Origin: Meconema thalassinum
Lineage: Eukaryota > Arthropoda > Insecta > Orthoptera > Tettigoniidae
Direction: 5' to 3'
Length of the DNA stretch: 64,000 bases
NCBI GenBank assembly: GCA_946902985.2
Contig: OX336389.2
Span: 979,970,482-980,034,481, forward strand
Shown here: positions 10,041-20,548 of the stretch, one piece after another
Numbering within the stretch: the stretch's first letter is position 1
How the letters are laid out: each line of letters starts with the position of its first letter
Made by a program: the position numbers and the translations under genes
The notes under the pieces: model-generated
The model's database searches: none
The model's input: only the letters and a program-made list of their open reading frames with translations
What the model was told of the DNA's origin: nothing

Positions 10041-11439
10041 GTGCCTAACACGTTCTTGAAGCAGTGTTTATTTCTGACCCGTCAGTTCAACCACCTCTGG
10101 AACAGTACCTTAGCGAATATCTTCTCAAGTCTGTGTTTATCGAAGTGCTCTATTGTATCTGAAGTTCGTTATCACGGTGTGTGGCGGTGTCTTGTATTCA
10201 TCAGTGTGAAAATGAATACCGTTAGGTTTCTTCTAGAGAATACCTTTCCAACACTCAGTATAGAAGAAAAGTGCAAAATAAAGCAGCTTGGCAGGCCTCT
10301 TCCCTCCCTGAACATTATTCAGAAGCAAACTAGTAGAGGTAAGGATTTTTTTAGAACATTTAAGCCACAGATTTACGAGAGGAATACTTGGCTATGTGGT
10401 TGCGATACCATTAATAGGCTTTTCTGTTTCCCGTGCTTGCTTTTTGCTAAGGGTAAGGACACGAATTGGACAAAAACTGGGGTATCAGATCTCAGCCATT
10501 TAACACAAAAGATCAATAAGCACGAAGCATCTATTACACATAAGAGTGCATGTTTAGATCTTTCAGTTCTGGGGAAAACAGATATTAGGCAGCAGCTAAG
10601 TAGCGCTTTCAGAAGGAATATTGAGAGGCATAATGAGTGTCAGAAAAAATAGGTACATGCTCTCGAAGATTCTGTTTCCCGTGCTTGCTTTTTGCTAAGG
10701 GTAAGGACACGAATTGGACAAAAACTGGGGTATCAGATCTCAGCCATTTAACACAAAAGATCAATAAGCACGAAGCATCTATTACACATAAGAGTCATGT
10801 TTAGATCTTTCAGTTCTGGGGAAAACAGATATTAGGCAGCAGCTAAGTAGCGCTTTCAGAAGGAATATTGAGAGGCATAATGATAGTGTCAGAAAAAATA
10901 GGTACATGCTCTCGAAGATCATTGACTGCGTGAAATTCTGTGGTGAATTTGAACTTGCTTTGAGAGGTCATGACGAAACACTCGATTCAAACCATCCAGG
11001 CGTATTCAGAGGACTCATTAATTTTACGTCGGCATTGGATACCGTCGTTAGGGCTCATTTTAACAGTGCTACAGTCTTCAAGCGTACGTCGAAGGACATT
11101 CAAAATGACATTCTGGAATGTATGTTGCATGTGTGTCGCGAGAATATTTTAGCTGAAGTAGCTACTGCAGACTTCGTCTCCCTGATAGCAGATGAAACAT
11201 CTGATGTGTCTTCAAAGTGTCAGTTAGTCATTGTACTTCGATATGTATTAGCTAATGGGAAGCCTGTTGAAAGGTTCTGGACTTTCTTAAACCCAGCAGG
11301 AAACGACGCCTGCTCATTAGCCGATTCTATAAAAGGAGTCCTCACTCACGTAGTTGGAGAGCACAAAGAAAAAGTAGTCTCCCAAAGTTACGATGATGCC
11401 AATGTTATGAATGGCCGACACTCCGGAGTACAAACAATT
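10041..11439 (+). pseudogene. hAT transposase, N-terminal two-thirds, broken
   Basis: The first open frame (10041-10652; likely start ATG 10212) contains a TTF-type zinc finger: WLCGCDTINRLFCFPCLLF followed by HxxxxxH-type residues in NKHEASITHKSACL. A tandem duplication (10423-10670 copied to 10671-10919) breaks the frame; each copy carries its own small indel. The frame resumes at 10906 with VSLIADETSDVSSKCQLVIV, the DxTxD block of the hAT catalytic core, and SYDDANVMNGRHSGVQT, where the Penelope element inserted. The rest of the protein resumes at 19218. The duplication, stops and insertion mean no functional product. Confidence 0.85.
10423..10919 (+). repeat. 248-bp tandem duplication inside hAT transposase
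   Basis: 10423-10670 and 10671-10919 are near-identical direct copies. The first has a 2-nt loss (aatgagtgtcag against aatgatagtgtcag). The second has a 1-nt loss (gagtcatg against gagtgcatg). Each copy keeps the frame the other lost. Confidence 0.9.
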
Positions 11440-11440
11440 T

Positions 11441-11830
11441 GTGGTGTTTGAAGCCATATTTTCAGTGTTGCCTTAGTAAACAAGAGTTTAGTGCTTTTCA
11501 GTCGGTCAACACGAATGTACCCAAAAGAGATGGGTTATGCCCTAATCCTGAAATAAATTACATGAGATTAATAAAACACTAGGATGACCAGTTTCGATCG
11601 TCAAGCGATCATCATCAGATCCAATACACTTAGGCTATAAAATCTATGTTTGAAATACAGGTGAAAATATTTACAATATGTACAATTATTTAGTTGCAGT
11701 ATTGGTACTGCAACTGTCAGTGTATGCTAAATGCAGTATATATGTTAGGTGAAATGCTAAATGGTGATGGCTATCCGGAGATTGTACTTTAGAGAGATTA
11801 TATGGTTGTAAACTATGGTTAAACTATAGT
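11441..11830 (-). repeat. Inverted Penelope 5' fragment
   Basis: Reverse complement of about 12306-12697, from inside the ORF start back through the hammerhead. Together with the forward copy it makes an inverted repeat with arms of ~390 bp around ~470 bp. Confidence 0.92.
11582..11622 (-). ncRNA. Minimal hammerhead ribozyme (inverted copy)
   Basis: Same 41-nt motif as at 12513-12553, on the minus strand within the inverted 5' fragment. Confidence 0.8.
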
Positions 11831-11844
11831 TTAACTTGCTTTGA

Positions 11845-12677
11845 CACAATTTAGCGACACAGCCAAGCTAGATAAAAAAGGGGGGAAATTAGGGGGTTTT
11901 TAATAGGTAAATGTTATCTGGATCAGGTGTACGATGTACCTTTCTTCTGCAATAAACCAAGGCCCATATTAGAGGCAGTATTAAAGGTGCCGGGACGTCC
12001 TCATAAGACCGTCAACGCTTAGTTCGAATGGGTTATGCTCCACGCGTGGCGAGGACTAATCCACGGTCTTTAATAGTTGTAGATCCACCTCATTCAATAA
12101 CATACATCTTATCTAGGTTGGCAACACCTCACATAAACACATCGCGATCACTCTCCACAGCACGTAGGGACAGGGGGGAAGGCAGGGAAAAACCAGTCGT
12201 TAAGATAACCACCGCAGTCGTCCGCACAGCGAGTTCAAGTGAGCACGGAAACTGCGAATAGCTGTAGTACGGAAGACAATCAGATAAGTAGTTAGCCTAA
12301 AATTTTTATAGTTTAACCATAGTTTACAACCATATAATCTCTCTAAAGTACAATCTCCGGATAGCCATCACCATTTAGCATTTCACCTAACATATATACT
12401 GCATTTAGCATACACTGACAGTTGCAGTACCAATACTGCAACTAAATAATTGTACATATTGTAAATATTTTCACCTGTATTTCAAACATAGATTTTATAG
12501 CCTAAGTGTATTGGATCTGATGATGATCGCTTGACGATCGAAACTGGTCATCCTAGTGTTTTATTAATCTCATGTAATTTATTTCAGGATTAGGGCATAA
12601 CCCATCTCTTTTGGGTACATTCGTGTTGACCGACTGAAAAGCACTAAACTCTTGTTTACTAAGGCAACACTGAAAAT
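11845..12677 (+). repeat. Penelope pseudo-LTR 1
   Basis: Begins with the last codons and stop region of a Penelope ORF (acacaatttag) and runs to the ATG of ORF copy 1. It recurs at 15129-15952 and, truncated, at 18404-19205. It holds a hammerhead ribozyme (12513-12553). Confidence 0.88.
12513..12553 (+). ncRNA. Minimal hammerhead ribozyme, pLTR 1
   Basis: Stem I GGAT pairs with ATCC. The core CTGATGA is followed by a perfect 5-bp stem II (GATCG/CGATC) with loop CTTGA, then GAAA, a 2-bp stem III (AC/GT, loop TG), and the cleavage triplet GTC (predicted cut after 12549). All invariant core bases are present. Short-stem-III hammerheads are known in Penelope pseudo-LTRs, where they work as dimers. 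Confidence 0.85.
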
Positions 12678-15128
12678 ATGGCTTCAAACACCACAATGTT
12701 CACGGCTAGTCAGGCAAATCGTGAAGCCAAGAAATTCAAATCACTCAGGCTTAAACTCATGAATTTAGACAAGTCAATTTGGTTCAACAAAAAATGTATA
12801 GAACTAAACCTCACCCCTAAATACGTACCAATTAAAACCGTACCGAACACACCAGCCTCGATCATTTCAACTAAACAAGCCAAAGCGCTTTGGATAAAAA
12901 ACGAATTAAGATTCGCATACATAAGAAAGCAAAAAATTAACCAACAATTATACGACATTCAATTGCAACTGAGTAATTTCTGGCACGCAGCCCAATGGGA
13001 CAGCTTCACCGAACACCTACATGACACCATCAAAATCAGAGCAACGAGGAAGCATGAAACGCTAGAAAATAAATTAAGAAAACTAGGAGAAACACAGAAC
13101 CATCAATCTAACGAACAACACACGAATAACAATGAATTCAATTTCCACAGCAGAGTAAACAACAGAACGAACGTAACCTTTTCTCAAGGTGAAATGAATA
13201 TGTTAGACAAAGGTTTGAAATACAACTGCACAGACGCACACACGAACCACAATATAAAACAGTTAATCACAGATATTGAGATAGCCAGTCACAAGCTCCC
13301 AGCAGAAGACAGGGAATTAACCAAAAATCTCGCCACCAACGAAGCCAAAAAAATCCTCAAACGAGAGGGCGATAGCAATAACATTCAAAACAACAAACAA
13401 ATCAAAGAAATAAAGTCGTTGAAACAAAAAATAAAAGAACATGACTTAATCATCACAAAAGCAGATAAGGGAAACACTACAGTAATTTTGAATAAAACAG
13501 AATACATTGAAAAAACAGTCGAATTCCTAAACAACAACGAAATCAAGGAATTAACAAAAGACCCCACCAACAAATTCCAAAAACAAATAAAAAGTGCGCT
13601 AAAAGAAACAGAATACATACTGACCAAAGCTGAAAAATCAAAACTAATAAACATGAACCCGAAAATACCGTCATTGAGGGGACAACCAAAAATACACAAA
13701 AAGGAATGCCCAATGAGACCAATAGTCAATTGTAGGAATGCCCCTAATTACAAAATCAGCAAAGAGTTACTAAAAATCTTAAAATGCCGTCTTTCCAACG
13801 ACAAAAACAACTCTGTAAAGAACACAACAGAACTAGTAACAGCATTGAACACCCTACAAATGAAACCTAGCTTCAGGCTAGTATCCTTCGACGTAACTAA
13901 CATGTACACCAATATTCCGATTATTGAAGCAATCAACACTATCGAAAACAACTTAAAATCCAACAATTCGGTAAAAGAAATTGAAGAGATTGTGAGATTA
14001 CTGAGGGTCGTTCTCACCCAAAACGTGTTTCAATTCGACAATAAAATATACACACAGAGAGAAGGCCTAGCAATGGGATCGCCACTAAGTGGGTTAATCG
14101 CTGACATCTTCATCAATGCACTAGAAAATGCGTTCTTAGAAAAGACTTCAACAAAGGGAATAGTAATATGGAAAAGATACGTAGATGATGTAATTTGCAT
14201 CTACGATACTGAACTAACAAGCGAAGAAACAATTCTCCAATCCATTAATAGCCTTCACCATTCTATCAAATTCACTAAGGAATCCGAAATAGACCGGAAA
14301 ATAAATTATCTCGATATAACTATTGAACGTAAAGACAACGACCTTTCATATTCCATATTCCGGAAAGCAACACAAACCTCGCATGCAATCGACAATCAGT
14401 CTAATCACCCCAGTACGCACAAACTAGCGGGTTTCAATTCAATGGTGCACAGGGCTTTAAACATACCCATGTCAAAAGACAACTATAATAAGGAAATAAG
14501 AACTATTATGCAAATAGCAAAGGAAAACAACTTCTCGCCAAGCAAAATAAATCAAATTATAGCCAAACATAAAAATAAAGATAAAACGATTCCCAAACCG
14601 GACAGTAATGAGAAAAAATTTGCGCGTTTCAACTATGTGAATGCGAATACATATAAAATCACTAACCTATTCAAAAAGCAAGGCATAAAGATAGCTTTCA
14701 CGACGAAAAACACAACCGCTAGGCACCTCCTAAATAGTAATCTAAATAAACGTGACCCGTATTCAAGGTCAGGGGTATATTCTATAACGTGCCAAGACAC
14801 CGATTGTCAAGCTAATTACATCGGGCAGAGTGGAAGGCGAGTAGACACACGTTATAATGAACATAGAAATGCGATAAGATACGGAACACATTCAGCCGTG
14901 TGCGAACATATGTGTGACGCAGGGCATAGCTTTACCAACATAGAGTCGGACCTTAAAATAATCCATCACGAATCGAAAGGCAGAGCTCTTGACATAAAGG
15001 AAGCAATCGAGATACACCTAGCCAAACGAAACAATCCCATCAATCTAAATGAACACACGTTCATGGAGAGCTCACCCCTCTTCACGCTACTAAAAAACAC
15101 ACCCTGTCGGAAACAAAACACAATTTAG
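12678..15128 (+). CDS. Penelope-like RT with GIY-YIG endonuclease, copy 1
   Basis: An intact 816-codon ORF. The reverse transcriptase lies at about residues 240-620: motif A FDVTNMYTNIP (~403), motif B REGLAMGSPLSGLIADIF (~460) and catalytic motif C RYVDDV (~499). The C-terminal GIY-YIG endonuclease begins at about residue 699 with GVYSI, followed by a CQDTDC cysteine pair, NYIGQSGR (~712) and the R/H/E residues of the fold up to ~790. This is the Athena/Penelope-type domain order with the endonuclease at the C terminus, and the length is usual for the family. The first ATG sits after a leader shared by all copies. The N-terminal ~230 residues are Lys/Asn-rich and lysine-charged. Copy 2 gives the same protein, so both may be functional. 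Confidence 0.95.
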   Translation: MASNTTMFTASQANREAKKFKSLRLKLMNLDKSIWFNKKCIELNLTPKYVPIKTVPNTPASIISTKQAKALWIKNELRFAYIRKQKINQQLYDIQLQLSNFWHAAQWDSFTEHLHDTIKIRATRKHETLENKLRKLGETQNHQSNEQHTNNNEFNFHSRVNNRTNVTFSQGEMNMLDKGLKYNCTDAHTNHNIKQLITDIEIASHKLPAEDRELTKNLATNEAKKILKREGDSNNIQNNKQIKEIKSLKQKIKEHDLIITKADKGNTTVILNKTEYIEKTVEFLNNNEIKELTKDPTNKFQKQIKSALKETEYILTKAEKSKLINMNPKIPSLRGQPKIHKKECPMRPIVNCRNAPNYKISKELLKILKCRLSNDKNNSVKNTTELVTALNTLQMKPSFRLVSFDVTNMYTNIPIIEAINTIENNLKSNNSVKEIEEIVRLLRVVLTQNVFQFDNKIYTQREGLAMGSPLSGLIADIFINALENAFLEKTSTKGIVIWKRYVDDVICIYDTELTSEETILQSINSLHHSIKFTKESEIDRKINYLDITIERKDNDLSYSIFRKATQTSHAIDNQSNHPSTHKLAGFNSMVHRALNIPMSKDNYNKEIRTIMQIAKENNFSPSKINQIIAKHKNKDKTIPKPDSNEKKFARFNYVNANTYKITNLFKKQGIKIAFTTKNTTARHLLNSNLNKRDPYSRSGVYSITCQDTDCQANYIGQSGRRVDTRYNEHRNAIRYGTHSAVCEHMCDAGHSFTNIESDLKIIHHESKGRALDIKEAIEIHLAKRNNPINLNEHTFMESSPLFTLLKNTPCRKQNTI

Positions 15129-15952
15129 CGACACAGCCAAGCTAGATAAAAAAGGGGGGAAATTAGGGGGTTTTTAATAGGTAAATGTTATCTGGATCAG
15201 GTGTACGATGTACCTTTCTTCTGCAATAAACCAAGGCCCATATTAGAGGCAGTATTAAAGGTGCCGGGACGTCCTCATAAGACCGTCAACGCTTAGTTCG
15301 AATGGGTTATGCTCCACGCGTGGCGAGGACTAATCCACGGTCTTTAATAGTTGTAGATCCACCTCATTCAATAACATACATCTTATCTAGGTTGGCAACA
15401 CCTCACATAAACACATCGCGATCACTCTCCACAGCACGTAGGGACAGGGGGGGAAGGCAGGGAAAAACCAGTCGTTAAGATAACCACCGCAGTCGTCCGC
15501 ACAGCGAGTTCAAGTGAGCACGGAAACTGCGAATAGCTGTAGTACGGAAGACAATCAGATAAGTAGTTAGCCTAAAATTTTTATAGTTTAACCATAGTTT
15601 ACAACCATATAATCTCTCTAAAGTACAATCTCCGGATAGCCATCACCATTTAGCATTTCACCTAACATATATACTGCATTTAGCATACACTGACAGTTGC
15701 AGTACCAATACTGCAACTAAATAATTGTACATATTGTAAATATTTTCACCTGTATTTCAAACATAGATTTTATAGCCTAAGTGTATTGGATCTGATGATG
15801 ATCGCTTGACGATCGAAACTGGTCATCCTAGTGTTTTATTAATCTCATGTAATTTATTTCAGGATTAGGGCATAACCCATCTCTTTTGGGTACATTCGTG
15901 TTGACCGACTGAAAAGCACTAAACTCTTGTTTACTAAGGCAACACTGAAAAT
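15129..15952 (+). repeat. Penelope pseudo-LTR 2
   Basis: Spacer between the two tandem ORFs; same sequence as 11845-12677 and containing hammerhead 15788-15828. Any promoter for copy 2 should be here; no clear TATA box was picked out. Confidence 0.85.
15788..15828 (+). ncRNA. Minimal hammerhead ribozyme, pLTR 2
   Basis: Identical motif one repeat period (3,275 bp) after 12513. A transcript of the array cut at both sites would release a unit-length Penelope RNA with defined ends. Confidence 0.85.
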
Positions 15953-18403
15953 ATGGCTTCAAACACCACAATGTTCACGGCTAGTCAGGCAAATCGTGAA
16001 GCCAAGAAATTCAAATCACTCAGGCTTAAACTCATGAATTTAGACAAGTCAATTTGGTTCAACAAAAAATGTATAGAACTAAACCTCACCCCTAAATACG
16101 TACCAATTAAAACCGTACCGAACACACCAGCCTCGATCATTTCAACTAAACAAGCCAAAGCGCTTTGGATAAAAAACGAATTAAGATTCGCATACATAAG
16201 AAAGCAAAAAATTAACCAACAATTATACGACATTCAATTGCAACTGAGTAATTTCTGGCACGCAGCCCAATGGGACAGCTTCACCGAACACCTACATGAC
16301 ACCATCAAAATCAGAGCAACGAGGAAGCATGAAACGCTAGAAAATAAATTAAGAAAACTAGGAGAAACACAGAACCATCAATCTAACGAACAACACACGA
16401 ATAACAATGAATTCAATTTCCACAGCAGAGTAAACAACAGAACGAACGTAACCTTTTCTCAAGGTGAAATGAATATGTTAGACAAAGGTTTGAAATACAA
16501 CTGCACAGACGCACACACGAACCACAATATAAAACAGTTAATCACAGATATTGAGATAGCCAGTCACAAGCTCCCAGCAGAAGACAGGGAATTAACCAAA
16601 AATCTCGCCACCAACGAAGCCAAAAAAATCCTCAAACGAGAGGGCGATAGCAATAACATTCAAAACAACAAACAAATCAAAGAAATAAAGTCGTTGAAAC
16701 AAAAAATAAAAGAACATGACTTAATCATCACAAAAGCAGATAAGGGAAACACTACAGTAATTTTGAATAAAACAGAATACATTGAAAAAACAGTCGAATT
16801 CCTAAACAACAACGAAATCAAGGAATTAACAAAAGACCCCACCAACAAATTCCAAAAACAAATAAAAAGTGCGCTAAAAGAAACAGAATACATACTGACC
16901 AAAGCTGAAAAATCAAAACTAATAAACATGAACCCGAAAATACCGTCATTGAGGGGACAACCAAAAATACACAAAAAGGAATGCCCAATGAGACCAATAG
17001 TCAATTGTAGGAATGCCCCTAATTACAAAATCAGCAAAGAGTTACTAAAAATCTTAAAATGCCGTCTTTCCAACGACAAAAACAACTCTGTAAAGAACAC
17101 AACAGAACTAGTAACAGCATTGAACACCCTACAAATGAAACCTAGCTTCAGGCTAGTATCCTTCGACGTAACTAACATGTACACCAATATTCCGATTATT
17201 GAAGCAATCAACACTATCGAAAACAACTTAAAATCCAACAATTCGGTAAAAGAAATTGAAGAGATTGTGAGATTACTGAGGGTCGTTCTCACCCAAAACG
17301 TGTTTCAATTCGACAATAAAATATACACACAGAGAGAAGGCCTAGCAATGGGATCGCCACTAAGTGGGTTAATCGCTGACATCTTCATCAATGCACTAGA
17401 AAATGCGTTCTTAGAAAAGACTTCAACAAAGGGAATAGTAATATGGAAAAGATACGTAGATGATGTAATTTGCATCTACGATACTGAACTAACAAGCGAA
17501 GAAACAATTCTCCAATCCATTAATAGCCTTCACCATTCTATCAAATTCACTAAGGAATCCGAAATAGACCGGAAAATAAATTATCTCGATATAACTATTG
17601 AACGTAAAGACAACGACCTTTCATATTCCATATTCCGGAAAGCAACACAAACCTCGCATGCAATCGACAATCAGTCTAATCACCCCAGTACGCACAAACT
17701 AGCGGGTTTCAATTCAATGGTGCACAGGGCTTTAAACATACCCATGTCAAAAGACAACTATAATAAGGAAATAAGAACTATTATGCAAATAGCAAAGGAA
17801 AACAACTTCTCGCCAAGCAAAATAAATCAAATTATAGCCAAACATAAAAATAAAGATAAAACGATTCCCAAACCGGACAGTAATGAGAAAAAATTTGCGC
17901 GTTTCAACTATGTGAATGCGAATACATATAAAATCACTAACCTATTCAAAAAGCAAGGCATAAAGATAGCTTTCACGACGAAAAACACAACCGCTAGGCA
18001 CCTCCTAAATAGTAATCTAAATAAACGTGACCCGTATTCAAGGTCAGGGGTATATTCTATAACGTGCCAAGACACCGATTGTCAAGCTAATTACATCGGG
18101 CAGAGTGGAAGGCGAGTAGACACACGTTATAATGAACATAGAAATGCGATAAGATACGGAACACATTCAGCCGTGTGCGAACATATGTGTGACGCAGGGC
18201 ATAGCTTTACCAACATAGAGTCGGACCTTAAAATAATCCATCACGAATCGAAAGGCAGAGCTCTTGACATAAAGGAAGCAATCGAGATACACCTAGCCAA
18301 ACGAAACAATCCCATCAATCTAAATGAACACACGTTCATGGAGAGCTCACCCCTCTTCACGCTACTAAAAAACACACCCTGTCGGAAACAAAACACAATT
18401 TAG
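15953..18403 (+). CDS. Penelope-like RT with GIY-YIG endonuclease, copy 2
   Basis: The second tandem ORF, 816 codons, with the same amino-acid sequence as copy 1: RT motifs FDVTNMYTNIP, GLAMGSPLSGL and YVDD, then the GIY-YIG domain with YIGQSGR. Identity over 2.45 kb means the tandem arose recently or is homogenised. It could also be an assembly duplication, since such long exact tandems are hard to assemble; the 3,275-bp period and the single-base G-run difference favour a real second unit. It ends at the stop immediately before the third pseudo-LTR. Confidence 0.94.
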   Translation: MASNTTMFTASQANREAKKFKSLRLKLMNLDKSIWFNKKCIELNLTPKYVPIKTVPNTPASIISTKQAKALWIKNELRFAYIRKQKINQQLYDIQLQLSNFWHAAQWDSFTEHLHDTIKIRATRKHETLENKLRKLGETQNHQSNEQHTNNNEFNFHSRVNNRTNVTFSQGEMNMLDKGLKYNCTDAHTNHNIKQLITDIEIASHKLPAEDRELTKNLATNEAKKILKREGDSNNIQNNKQIKEIKSLKQKIKEHDLIITKADKGNTTVILNKTEYIEKTVEFLNNNEIKELTKDPTNKFQKQIKSALKETEYILTKAEKSKLINMNPKIPSLRGQPKIHKKECPMRPIVNCRNAPNYKISKELLKILKCRLSNDKNNSVKNTTELVTALNTLQMKPSFRLVSFDVTNMYTNIPIIEAINTIENNLKSNNSVKEIEEIVRLLRVVLTQNVFQFDNKIYTQREGLAMGSPLSGLIADIFINALENAFLEKTSTKGIVIWKRYVDDVICIYDTELTSEETILQSINSLHHSIKFTKESEIDRKINYLDITIERKDNDLSYSIFRKATQTSHAIDNQSNHPSTHKLAGFNSMVHRALNIPMSKDNYNKEIRTIMQIAKENNFSPSKINQIIAKHKNKDKTIPKPDSNEKKFARFNYVNANTYKITNLFKKQGIKIAFTTKNTTARHLLNSNLNKRDPYSRSGVYSITCQDTDCQANYIGQSGRRVDTRYNEHRNAIRYGTHSAVCEHMCDAGHSFTNIESDLKIIHHESKGRALDIKEAIEIHLAKRNNPINLNEHTFMESSPLFTLLKNTPCRKQNTI

Positions 18404-19205
18404 CGACACAGCCAAGCTAGATAAAAAAGGGGGGAAATTAGGGGGTTTTTAATAGGTAAATGTTATCTGGATCAGGTGTACGATGTACCTTTCTTCTGCA
18501 ATAAACCAAGGCCCATATTAGAGGCAGTATTAAAGGTGCCGGGACGTCCTCATAAGACCGTCAACGCTTAGTTCGAATGGGTTATGCTCCACGCGTGGCG
18601 AGGACTAATCCACGGTCTTTAATAGTTGTAGATCCACCTCATTCAATAACATACATCTTATCTAGGTTGGCAACACCTCACATAAACACATCGCGATCAC
18701 TCTCCACAGCACGTAGGGACAGGGGGGGAAGGCAGGGAAAAACCAGTCGTTAAGATAACCACCGCAGTCGTCCGCACAGCGAGTTCAAGTGAGCACGGAA
18801 ACTGCGAATAGCTGTAGTACGGAAGACAATCAGATAAGTAGTTAGCCTAAAATTTTTATAGTTTAACCATAGTTTACAACCATATAATCTCTCTAAAGTA
18901 CAATCTCCGGATAGCCATCACCATTTAGCATTTCACCTAACATATATACTGCATTTAGCATACACTGACAGTTGCAGTACCAATACTGCAACTAAATAAT
19001 TGTACATATTGTAAATATTTTCACCTGTATTTCAAACATAGATTTTATAGCCTAAGTGTATTGGATCTGATGATGATCGCTTGACGATCGAAACTGGTCA
19101 TCCTAGTGTTTTATTAATCTCATGTAATTTATTTCAGGATTAGGGCATAACCCATCTCTTTTGGGTACATTCGTGTTGACCGACTGAAAAGCACTAAACT
19201 CTTGT
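18404..19205 (+). repeat. Penelope pseudo-LTR 3, truncated
   Basis: Right end of the composite. It matches the other pseudo-LTRs until aactcttgt and then joins the hAT target at 19206, so this copy lost its ORF start. Confidence 0.88.
19063..19103 (+). ncRNA. Minimal hammerhead ribozyme, pLTR 3
   Basis: Third forward copy of the motif, in the truncated right-hand pseudo-LTR. Confidence 0.85.
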
Positions 19206-20548
19206 GTACAAACAATTGTAAGACAAGACTACCCATTTGCTTACTTTGTGCATTGTTACACCCATCAATTGAATTTAATTCTGGCTCAGGCTTCTAGCCA
19301 CAACAAAGAAGTGCGATTGTTCTTTGCCACCATTTGAGAGATTCCAGCATTTTTTCTCATTCGCCTCAGAGAGTGGGCATTCTTGATGAGGTTGTGGGCA
19401 GAAGAGTTCCGCAGGGCTCAGCTACGAGATGGAACTTTAAATCAAGATTAGTTCTTACATTGCATGAGCATTAGGATGCAATTCTGGAATGCTTGGAGAA
19501 AATCGAAGACACGAGCAGACAAACAGCTACTATGAACCAAGCTCATGAACTGCGTCTGAAAATACAACAGCCAACGTTTACTTTTTGGTTAGAGTTCTTT
19601 TACAGTGTTATGCCTCACGTGGACATTCTATACAACCAATTACAAAAGCGTTCTGCTAACCCTGTATCAGTGCGAAGTGCAGTAAGCTCCTTCGAAACTG
19701 CAATTTTGAAAGTTAGGGACAATGTTGACAGTATCGTTATGGAGGAAAATGTAGAAGACAACAGAGGGAAAAGAAGATGCGAAAATAGTTATTACTCGAG
19801 AAACGTTGCAGCGAAGGAGGTGTGTGACGTGATTATAAATCACAGCAAAGAGAGATTCAACTTCTCCAACCACTTACTGGCCTCCACCTTCTTTGACCAC
19901 CAATTCTTCCCATCCTTCCAAAATATTTTTCCAGAGGAGAATCTTACGTATGTTATAGAATCCTATCCTTTTCTTGATAAAAATAAACTGAAAACCGAAC
20001 TGCAGGTGATTTATTCAAGAAGTGATTTTAAAGAAATGAAAGATGTAACTGACCTCCTTGCTTTTTTGATAGAGAACAATCTCAAGGAACCTTTCGGAGA
20101 AGTGATGAAACTTTTGAAATTAATTATTACTGTCCCCATGACTACTTCTGAAGCAGAAAGATGTTTTTCCACTTTAAAGCGGATTAAGACATTCCTGAGG
20201 AGTACAATGCATGAAGATAGACTGTCTGCTCTCGCTATGTTGCCCATCGAGAAGGAGATGACTCATAAATTAGTCGATTTTAATGAGAAGGTAATTGACT
20301 TATTCGCCACCAGGAAGGAAAGGAGGATGGATTTCCTGTACACACGACAGCTGTTATACCAACGCCAGCAACGTCTTCAACATCAGACGAAACTGGATCA
20401 GCTTAAGGTAATAACACATTATATTCTCTGTCTTTCATTTCTCATAGTTTTGGTAACTTCTTCGAGCTGCAATCGTGTGTCTTCAAAGGAAAGTCACCTT
20501 TCTAGTCATGCAATGTCACTATTTTACGTTTATGTAAACATCAAGTAA
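19206..20548 (+). pseudogene. hAT transposase, C-terminal third
   Basis: Resumes the hAT protein exactly at the Penelope target (QTI then VRQDYPFAYFVHCYTHQLN). After a frameshift and stop near 19340-19475 the long open frame 19493-20548 carries the C-terminal hAT dimerisation domain: MTTSEAERCFSTLKRIKTFL and STMHEDRLSALAML. The sequence SPQRVGILDEVV just before it fits the same family (TTF-finger hAT, ZMYM1-like). The element is inactive because of these lesions plus the duplication at 10423-10919. Confidence 0.88.

Larger units (their letters stand above)
11440..19205 (+). mobile_element. Penelope-like element, tandem composite with inverted 5' piece
   Basis: A 7.77-kb insertion in the hAT transposase, flanked by a 12-bp duplication gtacaaacaatt (11428-11439 and 19206-19217). 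Order: an inverted ~390-bp 5' fragment (11441-11830, minus), a pseudo-LTR (11845-12677), ORF copy 1, pseudo-LTR, ORF copy 2, and a third pseudo-LTR (18404-19205) truncated just before its ORF start. The repeat period is 3,275 bp. Tandem copies, pseudo-LTRs and an inverted leading fragment are known traits of Penelope elements. The two units appear nearly identical; one visible difference is a G run of 6 at ~12173 against 7 at ~15446. Confidence 0.95.

Noticed and set aside
12710..12958. Minus-strand frames within the Penelope ORFs
   Set aside because: Antisense shadows of the RT/GIY-YIG ORFs, repeated exactly in both copies.
15446..15453. CRISPR-like or satellite array at the 3,275-bp Penelope repeats
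   Set aside because: Only two to three units, each a full transposon with ORF; not a short-spacer array or satellite.
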